A stretch of 20,000 nucleotides of DNA, taken from Symbiodinium natans. Taxonomy: Eukaryota > Sar > Dinophyceae > Suessiales > Symbiodiniaceae. Under the pieces are notes generated by a model. It made no database searches. It was not told the origin of the DNA and worked only from the letters and a program-made list of their open reading frames with translations. A program made the position numbers and the translations under genes. The number at the start of each line of letters is the position of its first letter. The first letter of the stretch is position 1. The stretch covers positions 305,001 through 325,000 of the forward strand of contig CAJNDS010002646.1 of the NCBI GenBank assembly GCA_905221605.1. The letters are read 5' to 3'. Below are positions 17,901 to 19,693 of the stretch, piece after piece.

Positions 17901-19693
17901 TCCGTGCTAAGTTTAGGGTTTAGGGTCTAGGGTTTAGGGTTTAGACTGCAGGCGCTGAACTGGCTGAACTCCCACGCCATGGGAGAGACTTGTCATGAAA
18001 TGTAAGGGATTAGGCTTTAACTTTTGGGTTTACGGTCTTGGCCATAAGCATGGCCACAAACAAATTTTCACGGCTTGTTCTGGGCGAAACCTTTCTAGAC
18101 CCAGGAGTAACCTAGGAATATAAAGGGTGCCCTTTCTTTTTTGGTTTTAAGGGGATTCTAAAGGAACCCCAACCCTAAAAAAAGGAATTAAGGGCCTACT
18201 CCGGGTCCTAGCTTTCTAACATCCACTGGGCGCTTGGCAGGCAGGTGCTCTGCCACAGAATTGTACAGGACAATCATGAAAACTCTTCACGGGCGCCTGC
18301 TGCTGCCAACCTCTCCTGCTTGCTTGTATCGAAGGTCAACCTGCCTCAACTTATCTGCCCAGCCGGAGCCCATGCCAACAAGGCGCCACCAACTCGAGCA
18401 CTCTCTGGGTATCCTTCAGTGAAGGTGGCAGCTGTCCGTCTTCACATAGGTTCCGCAGAATGCCCGCGCTGCGCCGTGGAATTGCACGCTCCAGGAACTT
18501 GTACGTCCTGCAACCTTCTAGCTGTTCAACAGTGCTGCCCCTAAACCCTAAACCCTTAAACCCTGAGCGATAAAGCCTAAACTATTAACATTAAACCACC
18601 GAATGATCGCACACACGCCAAGTGCGGGATGCCAAGGTCTTTCTGGGAATCTAGAACTTGCCCCCCCGCCCCCCCTTGACCGCTAAATAAGGACTCGTCA
18701 ACCCGACCCCTAAACCCCTAAACCCCTAAACCCCTAAACCCCTAAACCCCTAAACCCCTAAGCCCCTAAACCCCTAAACCCCTAAACCCCTAAACCCCTA
18801 AACCCCTAAACCCCTAAACCCCTAAACCCTAAGCCCCCTAAACCCCAAAACTGCTAAACCCCTTAAACCCCTAAACCCCTAAACCCCTAAACCCCTAAAC
18901 CCCTAAACCCCTAAACCCCTAAACCCCTAAACCCCTAAACACCTAAACACCTAAACCCTACACCCTAAACCCCTAAACCCTGACAACCCCAAACCATACT
19001 TACCAGGACTTCGGCCAACAACGTGCCGATCCAGAAACATCAGGTTCCTCACTCCCTTCCGTCTGAGGAGCTGGGGTAGGGCTTAGGGTTTAGGGTTTAG
19101 GGTTCAGGGTTCAGGGTTTAGGGTTTAGGGTTTAGGTAGGGTTTAGGGTTTAGGGTTTAGGGTTGAAGGGTTTAGGGTTTAGGGTTTAGGGTTTAGGGTT
19201 TAGGGTTTAGGGTCTAGGGTCTAGGGTGTAGGGTTTAGGCTTTGGGGTTTAGGGTTTGGAAAAACTAGAACATGTTGAGTCTATCGTTTGGGATTTGGGG
19301 TTTAGGGTTTAGGGGTTTGGAGTTTGGGCTTTGGGCTTTGGGCTTTGGCTAGAACGAGTAGGCTCTTTTTTTGGGCTTGGGTTTAGTGTCTAGGGTTCAG
19401 GACGTAGAGAGACTTTATTACCTACTTTGGAGTAGACCCTGGTAAAAAAAAGTATATATTTTTAGGTATAAGTAGCTATAATAGGAACCCAGAACCAAAC
19501 ACAGCACTAACACATAGTACTCCAAAACCCTAAACCCTAAACCCTAAACCCTAAACCCTAAACCCTAAACCCTAAACCTAAACCCTAAACCCTAAACCCT
19601 AAACCCTAAACCCTTAATCTATACATGAGGTCTGACACCAGCCAGGTGCGGGGCCCATGGCCCGCGCAACGGAGCGGCCGAGCGAGGTCTTGC
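257..19693 (-). CDS. LON: Lon protease, AAA+ module to linker (20 micro-exons, partial gene)
   Basis: Lon is an ATP-dependent AAA+ Ser-Lys protease that degrades damaged proteins, in eukaryotes in mitochondria and peroxisomes. Joined exons give, in order, GKTS (Walker A), RRTYIGSIPG (pore-loop region), VILLDE (Walker B), LDPEQN, DHYLNTPFDL, FICTAN (sensor 1), LLDRME (arginine finger), GYTVEEK, HLLPKQ, ESGVRSLER (sensor 2) and LGVEHFEP, the usual collinear order of LonA proteins. About 278 codons lie in the window, with no in-frame stop and compatible phases at the well-supported junctions. A full Lon is roughly 800-1000 residues, so the N-terminal domain lies beyond 20000 and the protease domain, including its catalytic Ser and Lys, below 1. 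Organelle targeting cannot be judged. The intact catalytic residues argue for a working gene. The introns are telomere-repeat rich with GC/GA donors. Confidence 0.95.
308..1092. repeat. Intron w19/w20: unique DNA and TTTAGGG array
   Basis: Mostly unique sequence (311-735) with TTTCCC-like and AGTAAACTTCGGGG words (the latter twice, near 416 and 555), a short CCCTAAA run (739-757), unique C-rich DNA (760-950) and a TTTAGGG/TTTAGGA array (952-1077) at the w19 donor. It does not follow the inverted-arm rule at either end. The 63-codon open frame at 774-965 ends in the array and has no support. Confidence 0.75.
1093..1137 (-). CDS. LON: Lon exon w19 (linker)
   Basis: Fifteen codons, EALTSSGPDAEGRIK. 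The acceptor has a good pyrimidine-rich tract before CGCACAG|GAG. The donor ATCAAG|GCAAGG is the only GC donor here resembling the conventional GCAAG context. Phase 0 into VQVDHLPHILG. The plus strand is also open but lacks family support. Confidence 0.82.
1138..1677. repeat. Intron w18/w19 with telomeric inverted arrays
   Basis: TTTAGGG array (1170-1318) at the w19 acceptor, a family-2 repeat in inverted orientation (1362-1450), unique DNA (1451-1571), and CCCTAAA variants (1572-1655) at the w18 donor. Confidence 0.85.
1362..1450 (-). repeat. Dispersed family-2 repeat, inverted copy
   Basis: On the minus strand it reads GGGGTACCTTCTTGGGGTCC, then GATCCTACTATTTGGGGG, then TTTTCGTAAACCCCC, parallel to 17461-17570. 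Confidence 0.6.
1678..1725 (-). CDS. LON: Lon exon w18 (acidic linker)
   Basis: Sixteen codons, GRSEEEGPEHLDPSHQ, acidic and low in hydrophobics, as expected for a solvent-exposed linker. Acceptor TCACAAG|GGC. Donor TCATCAG|GAGTG is a GA donor that keeps phase 0 into w19. No family match is possible for this variable region; support comes from the frame, GC3 and splice pattern. Confidence 0.72.
1726..1976. repeat. Intron w17/w18: shortest inverted-array intron
   Basis: Only 251 bp: 13 C (1735-1747), TTTAGGG words (1771-1815) on the acceptor side, unique C-rich spacer, CCCTAAA words (1881-1926), and a 19-C run (1947-1965) near the w17 donor. Good minimal example of the opposed-arm layout. Confidence 0.85.
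1977..2021 (-). CDS. LON: Lon exon w17 (linker)
   Basis: Fifteen codons, SLDVPTGLGRESARQ, with nearly all G/C third positions. It lies in the variable linker between the AAA+ small domain and the protease domain. Donor CGGCAG|GCGGAA (GC). The acceptor CTGCGCAG|AGC lacks the G that follows every other acceptor, so the exact start is less certain. Confidence 0.75.
2022..2593. repeat. Intron w16/w17: degenerate arrays
   Basis: TTTAGGG/TTTGGGG mixture (2048-2202) at the w17 acceptor, unique AT-rich and mixed DNA (2203-2460), CCCTAAA variants (2465-2527), and one TTTAGGG unit near 2530 before the w16 donor. Opposed arms are present but degraded. Confidence 0.75.
2594..2632 (-). CDS. LON: Probable Lon exon w16 (linker), borders uncertain
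   Basis: An open, GC3-rich minus frame reads GYSDPEEASLSFA and continues as VPVGKQQ to about 2573. One phase-0 reading uses acceptor TTTAG|GGC, where the acceptor is the telomeric repeat itself, and donor GCA|GTGCCT. Other choices are GAG|GCCAGC (GC, phase 0), or a longer exon to about 2573 if w17 uses another acceptor. It falls in the variable linker, so homology cannot settle it. Confidence 0.55.
2633..3392. repeat. Intron w15/w16: CCCCTAAA array
   Basis: Begins with CCCTAAA/CCCTCAA repeats (2631-2733), a truncated family-1 repeat (2731-2768), unique sequence, TTTAGGG (2857-2939), unique sequence (2940-3106), and a clean octamer block CCCCTAAA with CCCCTCAA variants (3107-3376). It obeys the donor rule but not the acceptor rule. 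Confidence 0.8.
2731..2768 (+). repeat. Dispersed family-1 repeat, 3' end only
   Basis: Only the 3' module remains: GGGAGCAAGGGCCTAACTAC then TCCGGGTCCTGG, directly after a CCCTAAA run. Confidence 0.6.
3393..3423 (-). CDS. LON: Lon exon w15: ICRWAALRLQ
   Basis: 31 nt: G completes Gln, then ICRWAALRLQ, the last helix of the AAA+ small domain. Acceptor GGGGCAG|G, donor CTGCAG|GCCTCC (GC). The plus strand is open across this stretch too (LYAEACSLSAAQRQ), but it does not match a family and the minus frame fits Lon directly. Confidence 0.92.
3424..4413. repeat. Intron w14/w15 with telomeric inverted arrays
   Basis: TTTAGGG array (3496-3575) at the w15 acceptor, further TTTAGGG (3721-3756, 3886-3916), unique sequence (3917-4145), a poly-C region (4231-4265) and CCCTAAA (4268-4335, plus one unit near 4380) at the w14 donor. 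Confidence 0.85.
4414..4437 (-). CDS. LON: Lon exon w14: SLERHLA micro-exon
   Basis: The shortest exon, 24 nt: G, then SLERHLA, then CA. It completes GVRSLERHLAQICRWAALRLQ, matching the family block GVRxLERxxxxxCRxxAxxL. Acceptor TTGGGAG|G. Donor GGCACA|GTGCCA is the only well-supported GT donor in the window; CA plus G of w15 makes Gln. Confidence 0.92.
4455..4642. repeat. Inverted-repeat element around a CCCTAAA run
   Basis: AGGGTCCATGTACCTGTATAGT at 4455-4476 (first part written) is nearly the reverse complement of 4621-4642 (ACTAAATAGGTACATGGACC). Matching continues inward through CTAGACCTGGGCC and GAGGCCCAAGTATA, giving arms of about 40 bp. A CCCTAAA array sits in the loop. Looks like a hairpin element. 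Confidence 0.55.
5211..5324 (+). repeat. Dispersed family-1 repeat, full copy
   Basis: About 110 bp with a recognisable layout: CCCA(A/G)GAGTA, AGGAATA, AAAGGTGTCC, TGTAAGGGAACC, CCCTAAAAA, GGAATAAGGGC, GGTCCTAG. Related copies lie at 13235-13340, 14110-14210 and 18098-18209, with shortened copies at 2731-2768 and 9724-9782, all plus-oriented. No inverted ends or coding capacity seen, so possibly a small non-autonomous element or a decayed intron module. Confidence 0.75.
5488..5545 (+). repeat. Dispersed family-2 repeat, 5' part
   Basis: Shares the GGGGTGCCTTACGGGGGTCC and TTATTGCAAGGGA words with the 17461 copy, then diverges. Confidence 0.5.
5762..5799 (-). CDS. LON: Lon exon w13: sensor 2
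   Basis: ALITRWTAESGV plus AG of Arg. The (E/A)(S/A)GVR Arg is the sensor-2 residue that contacts nucleotide in Lon. Acceptor ACCGAG|GCT, donor GTGAG|GCCTCT (GC). AG plus G of w14 makes Arg. Confidence 0.94.
5800..7280. repeat. Intron w12/w13 with the longest TTTAGGG array
   Basis: A 24-G run (5840-5863) leads into the longest telomeric array in the window (5864-6293, mainly TTTAGGG with TTTAGGGG, TTTATTG and TTTGGGGG variants) at the w13 acceptor end. Then come a unique island (6296-6545), degenerate repeats, a CCCTAAA array (6773-6835), TTTAGGG (6955-6992), unique DNA (6993-7239) and CCCTAAAC (7240-7262) at the w12 donor. Confidence 0.85.
6296..6545. other. Unique island with overlapping open frames
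   Basis: About 250 bp of balanced-composition unique sequence between telomeric arrays. Two plus frames and one minus frame are open for 65-80 codons (for instance RADLAQVFDRTLWHDLSSRR on plus). No family is recognised. It lies within a Lon intron whose flanking exons join with exact spacing, so it is not a Lon exon. Confidence 0.35.
7281..7322 (-). CDS. LON: Lon exon w12: ITSEALE
   Basis: Fourteen codons, VPLPRLEITSEALE, the segment before the sensor-2 helix. Acceptor CCGAAG|GTT, donor CTGGAG|GCTACT (GC). Joined to w13 it gives EALEALITRWTAESGVR, the same length as the bacterial Lon block ending in YYTREAGVR. Confidence 0.9.
7323..8653. repeat. Intron w11/w12: arrays and unique DNA
   Basis: TTTAGGG words at the w12 acceptor (7360-7408), unique DNA (7410-7937) with a (CT)n microsatellite (7691-7707), a TTTAGGG array (7938-8127), a unique island (8128-8196), and more TTTAGGG and degenerate arrays (8200-8395, 8470-8625). 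The donor end carries TTTAGGG on the plus strand, against the rule. On the minus strand, 8162-8182 could be a 21-nt micro-exon (LEEETAE, TAG|CTC acceptor, GAG|GCTGGC donor, phase 0), but w11 joins w12 acceptably without it. Confidence 0.7.
8654..8710 (-). CDS. LON: Lon exon w11: HLLPKQ
   Basis: Nineteen codons, VAIATSHLLPKQRKLHALE, matching the family block IAxxHLLPKQxxxHxL. Acceptor CTGCCAG|GTC. Donor is uncertain: GAG|GAGACT (GA) gives phase 0 and good spacing to w12. A GC donor seven bases downstream (ACTG|GCTAC) would be phase 1 and would need a TAG|T acceptor at w12. The plus strand is also open here, but third-position GC favours the minus frame. Confidence 0.93.
8711..9579. repeat. Intron w10/w11 with extreme G-rich block
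   Basis: Telomeric TTTAGGG words (8740-8790) at the w11 acceptor, then the G-rich block (8836-9195), a unique spacer (9200-9350), and CCCTAAA/CCCCAAA arrays (9352-9560) at the w10 donor. The overall orientation follows the inverted-arm pattern. Confidence 0.85.
8836..9195 (+). repeat. G-rich degenerate (TTTGGGGG)n block with 48-G run
   Basis: About 360 bp of almost pure G interrupted by TTT, including an uninterrupted run of 48 G at 8910-8957. It looks like a TTTAGGG or TTTGGGG array whose G runs expanded. Expected to form G-quadruplexes. Long open frames here on both strands (Gly-rich on plus, Pro-rich on minus) are low-complexity artefacts. Run length may be imprecise because of sequencing error. 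Confidence 0.85.
9580..9615 (-). CDS. LON: Lon exon w10: GYTVEEK
   Basis: Twelve codons, VIDLAGYTVEEK, matching (M)EVIxLxGYTxEEK after the arginine finger, the start of the small helical domain. Acceptor TTGCAG|GTG, donor GAGAAG|GCCCAG (GC). Joining to VAIATSHL reproduces the family spacing EEKxxIAxxHL exactly. Confidence 0.95.
9616..9980. repeat. Intron w9/w10 with telomeric inverted arrays
   Basis: A compact 365-bp example of the intron architecture: TTTAGGG array (9656-9723) near the w10 acceptor, a truncated family-1 repeat (9724-9782), a short unique spacer, and a CCCTAAA/CCCTGAA array (9820-9963) near the w9 donor. Confidence 0.88.
9724..9782 (+). repeat. Dispersed family-1 repeat, internally deleted
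   Basis: Keeps both ends (GACCCAGGAGTAGCCT and AAGGGCCTACTCCGGGTCC) but lacks the central 50 bp. Sits inside the compact intron w9/w10. Confidence 0.7.
9981..10053 (-). CDS. LON: Lon exon w9: sensor 1 and arginine finger
   Basis: The longest exon here (73 nt). It reads (L)SHAIFICTANDTSTID then RPLLDRME. FICTAN is sensor 1, whose Asn contacts the ATP gamma-phosphate and catalytic water in the family. The Arg of LLDRME is the arginine-finger position. Acceptor CTCGAG|G, donor ATGGAG|GCCGAA (GC). Confidence 0.96.
10054..11450. repeat. Intron w8/w9 with telomeric inverted arrays
   Basis: TTTAGGG words (10085-10130) at the w9 acceptor and a CCCTAAA array (11336-11414) at the w8 donor. Inside are unique stretches (10131-10505, 10550-10760, 11011-11121, 11196-11334) and further TTTAGGG arrays (10766-10885, 10957-11010, 11122-11195). 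The unique parts show no family I recognise; the open frame at 10218-10499 (minus) has no domain or splice support. Confidence 0.8.
11451..11479 (-). CDS. LON: Lon exon w8: DHYLNTPFD micro-exon
   Basis: Only 29 nt: DHYLNTPFD plus CT of Leu. Matches Lon (D)HYLxVPFDLS. Acceptor GCGTCAG|GAT, which is duplicated by the neighbouring hairpin element. Donor GACCT|GCGCGC (GC); CT plus G of w9 makes Leu and gives PFDLSHA. Confidence 0.93.
11475..11626. mobile_element. MITE-like hairpin element that duplicated a splice acceptor
   Basis: TGATCCTGACGCA occurs at 11475-11487 and again at 11614-11626. Between them, about 11500-11540 and 11580-11613 are imperfect inverted repeats sharing TTAACCAGTTAT and ACTGTA words. 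This looks like a small non-autonomous element with a 13-bp target duplication. On the minus strand the duplicated word reads TGCGTCAG|GATCA, the w8 acceptor and first exon bases. The upstream copy would lead into a stop within a few codons, so only the proximal acceptor works. Confidence 0.65.
11480..11848. repeat. Intron w7/w8: hairpin element and CCCTAAA array
   Basis: Contains a hairpin-forming insertion flanked by 13-bp direct repeats at the acceptor end (11475-11626), unique sequence (11627-11775) and a CCCTAAA array (11776-11834) next to the w7 donor. There is no telomeric array at the acceptor end. Confidence 0.8.
11849..11896 (-). CDS. LON: Lon exon w7: LLEILDPEQN
   Basis: Sixteen codons, ATLLEILDPEQNTSFK, matching the Lon block (A)LLEVLDPEQNxxFxDHYL. 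Acceptor GTGAG|GCG lies about eight bases from sense-strand CCCTAAA repeats. Donor TTCAAG|GCCGGC (GC). Phase 0 at both ends. Confidence 0.95.
12576..12903. other. GC-rich unique island inside intron
   Basis: About 330 bp of non-repetitive, GC-rich sequence. A minus-strand frame at 12573-12788 is open for 71 codons from an ATG and is rich in Arg, Gln and Ala (for example RYQLANERQASARLES), suggestive of a coiled coil. It cannot be a Lon exon because w6 and w7 join with exact family spacing. I do not recognise it. It may be captured coding DNA or chance. Confidence 0.35.
13235..13340 (+). repeat. Dispersed family-1 repeat
   Basis: Reads CCCAAGAGTCACCTAAGAGTA, GGGTGCCCTTGTTAAGGG, TGTAAGGGAACC, then CAGGGCCTACGCTGGGTCC. 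The same module order as the copies at 5211 and 18098. Confidence 0.72.
13588..13626 (-). CDS. LON: Lon exon w6: VDK to NPQ
   Basis: Encodes VDKTSQNSMFNPQ. It completes DEVDK and then takes the place of the usual loop with a Gly-Asp-Pro before ALLEVLDPEQN. The length is exactly right (11 residues between VDK and TLLE), but the conserved Gly-Asp before Pro is changed to Phe-Asn. Acceptor GAGCCAG|GTG, donor CCACAG|GCTGCT (GC), both phase 0. Confidence 0.92.
13627..14003. repeat. Intron w5/w6: degenerate telomeric arms
   Basis: The acceptor end (13640-13770) is a run of degenerate TTTAGGG-like words (TTTAGGGTCGC, TTAGGGTTG, TTTAGGGTGG). The middle is unique (13771-13920). The donor end (13921-13990) has CCCTGAA, CCCCTAAA and CCCTAAAC words. 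The arms have the same opposed orientation as clean introns but look older and mutated. Confidence 0.7.
14004..14051 (-). CDS. LON: Lon exon w5: Walker B
   Basis: Sixteen whole codons, AFQTLGVNNPVILLDE, containing Walker B (VILLDE), whose Asp and Glu coordinate Mg2+ and activate water for ATP hydrolysis. Acceptor GCAGAG|GCT, donor GATGAG|GCTGCG (GC). Splices in phase 0 to VDK in w6, the usual DE(V/I)DK motif. Confidence 0.95.
14052..14826. repeat. Intron w4/w5: CCCTAAAA array and unique DNA
   Basis: Holds a short TTTAGGG-like patch (14083-14109) at the w5 acceptor, a family-1 copy (14110-14210), a very regular octamer array CCCTAAAA (14215-14402), unique sequence (14403-14545), a TTTAGGG array (14546-14608), then about 210 bp of unique DNA up to the w4 donor. 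The donor end has no sense-strand TTTAGGG, so it breaks the inverted-arm rule. Confidence 0.8.
14110..14210 (+). repeat. Dispersed family-1 repeat
   Basis: Reads CCCAAGGAATGAC, GGTTGCCCTGTTTAAATT, AAAAGGAACCTAAACC, AAAAAAGGAATAAGGGCC then TCTGGGTCCC. The central part is more AT-rich than in other copies. It ends directly against the CCCTAAAA array. Confidence 0.72.
14827..14867 (-). CDS. LON: Lon exon w4: RTYIGSIPG pore-loop exon
   Basis: Encodes (R)TYIGSIPGVIIQ, matching the GHRRTY(V/I)GxxPGxIIQ block. The Tyr in TYIG is the position that, in the family, grips substrate in the central pore. Acceptor CTCAAG|GT; the telomeric CCCTAAA (sense strand) ends about ten bases upstream. The donor is CAG|GAGCGG, a GA donor, chosen because family spacing (IIQ then five residues to GVNNP) fits only this junction. 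Confidence 0.9.
14868..16581. repeat. Intron w3/w4 with telomeric inverted arrays
   Basis: TTTAGGG array (14878-15058) at the w4 acceptor end and CCCTAAA array (16494-16562) at the w3 donor end. The interior has CCCCAAA/CCCTAAA repeats (15203-15305), a unique piece (15306-15400), a CCCTAAA run (15402-15460), a family-3 direct repeat (15516-15620), a short CCCTGAA/CCCTAAA run (15741-15797), unique sequence (15800-16074), a TTTAGGG array (16076-16133) and a degenerate TTTAGGGG block (16166-16380). Confidence 0.85.
15516..15620 (+). repeat. Family-3 repeat, two direct copies
   Basis: TAGCTATAACAGGAACCC followed by AAAACACAT and an A- or T-rich run then AAAGTAAAG occurs at 15516-15557 and 15578-15620, a 62-bp period. 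A third relative is at 19466-19530. Confidence 0.75.
16582..16614 (-). CDS. LON: Lon exon w3: VRDEAELRGH segment
   Basis: A 33-nt exon encoding (G)VRDEAELRGH(R), the Lon-family GGVRDEAEIRGHRRTY signature just before the pore loop. Acceptor CCCCAG|GT; donor CATC|GCCCGG (GC). The final C joins GT of w4 to make Arg, restoring GHRRTYIG exactly. That exact restoration is strong evidence for the GC donor placement. Confidence 0.94.
16615..17333. repeat. Intron w2/w3 with telomeric inverted arrays
   Basis: On the + strand it opens with a TTTAGGG array (16644-16820) near the w3 acceptor and closes with a CCCTAAA array (17160-17330) at the w2 donor. The arms are therefore inverted repeats of about 170 bp each. 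Between them are degenerate repeat text, an AT-rich patch (17078-17121) and some unique sequence. One of the clearest telomeric-inverted-repeat introns here. Confidence 0.88.
17334..17363 (-). CDS. LON: Lon exon w2: RKFHRIALG segment
   Basis: A 30-nt exon giving (G)RKFHRIALG(G), the strand after Walker A (family form GRKFxRISLGG). Acceptor CTCCCAG|GC, donor TTGGAG|GCCAGG (GC donor). Both ends split glycine codons, as in w1 and w3. The telomeric CCCTAAA array comes to within about four bases of the donor, the tightest donor spacing in the window. Confidence 0.93.
17461..17570 (+). repeat. Dispersed family-2 repeat
   Basis: Shares ordered words with 1362-1450 read on the minus strand: GGGGTACCTT, GGGGGTC(T/C)TTAT, GATCCTACTATTTGGGG, TTCTATTTT, GTAAAC. 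A partial plus copy at 5488-5545 has GGGGTGCCTTACGGGGGTCC. The opposite orientations of two copies suggest transposition rather than tandem duplication. Confidence 0.6.
18098..18209 (+). repeat. Dispersed family-1 repeat, full copy
   Basis: Reads GACCCAGGAGTAACCTAGGA, AAAGGGTGCCCTTTC, AAAGGAACCCCAACCCTAAA, then AAGGGCCTACTCCGGGTCC. With the 9724 and 2731 copies it shares the exact 3' word GGGTCC after CTACTCC. Confidence 0.75.
18232..18541. other. Unique island with long open frames on both strands
   Basis: About 310 bp of mixed-composition DNA inside intron w1/w2. A plus frame from a GTG at 18245 runs 99 codons to a stop and is Cys-rich near the end (CPRCAVELHAPGTCTSC), with CAG|GTG just before it. 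A minus frame is open for about 62 codons from the adjoining repeat (CRTYKFLERAIPRR, then LPPSLKDTQRVLELV) to a TAA. I recognise neither. It may be a captured gene fragment, or an exon of an unrelated nested gene. Confidence 0.4.
19466..19530 (+). repeat. Family-3 repeat, single copy
   Basis: AAGTAGCTATAATAGGAACC, then a related tail ending TAGTACTCCAAAACCC, matching the TAGCACTCCAAAACCC that follows the 15578 copy. Confidence 0.65.
19655..19693 (-). CDS. LON: Lon exon w1: Walker A half
   Basis: Encodes (G)KTSLGRSVARAM(G), the Lys-Thr-Ser end of the Walker A P-loop and the following helix, which bind ATP phosphates. The first glycine codon and the one after Met are split (GC at the start, single G at the end). 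Acceptor is TCGAAG|GC and donor ATGG|GCCCCG, a GC donor. The G left over joins GC of w2 to give Gly, continuing into GRKFHRIALGG. The GPPGV half of the P-loop must be in an exon beyond the window or in the AT-rich sequence upstream; I do not see it between 19694 and 20000. Confidence 0.93.

Larger units (their letters stand above)
17364..19654. repeat. Intron w1/w2: mixed repeats and unique islands
   Basis: The largest intron (about 2.3 kb). By + coordinate it holds a family-2 dispersed repeat (17461-17570), a short CCCTAAA run (17578-17611), C-tract and AT-rich unique sequence (17640-17910), a few TTTAGGG units (17911-17945), a family-1 copy (18098-18209), an open unique island (18232-18541), a (CCCCTAAA)n block (18701-18975), a unique stretch with a consensus-like GTAAGT (about 19000-19075), a TTTAGGG array (19078-19258), a family-3 copy (19466-19530) and a CCCTAAA array (19527-19616) next to the w1 donor. 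The donor end has sense-strand TTTAGGG; the acceptor end lacks a matching array. Confidence 0.8.

Noticed and set aside
17941-18000. Plus-strand exon-like ALNWLNSHAMGE after CTGCAG|GCG
   Set aside because: Attractive splice context, but on the strand opposite to the gene, very short, and with no partner exon or family match.
257-19693. Idea that TTTAGGG arrays are introns because the motif contains both GT and AG in sense
   Set aside because: Homology-placed junctions do not use the GT in the repeats; donors are GC or GA in unique sequence, and acceptor-side arrays are CCCTAAA in the sense strand, which has no AG.
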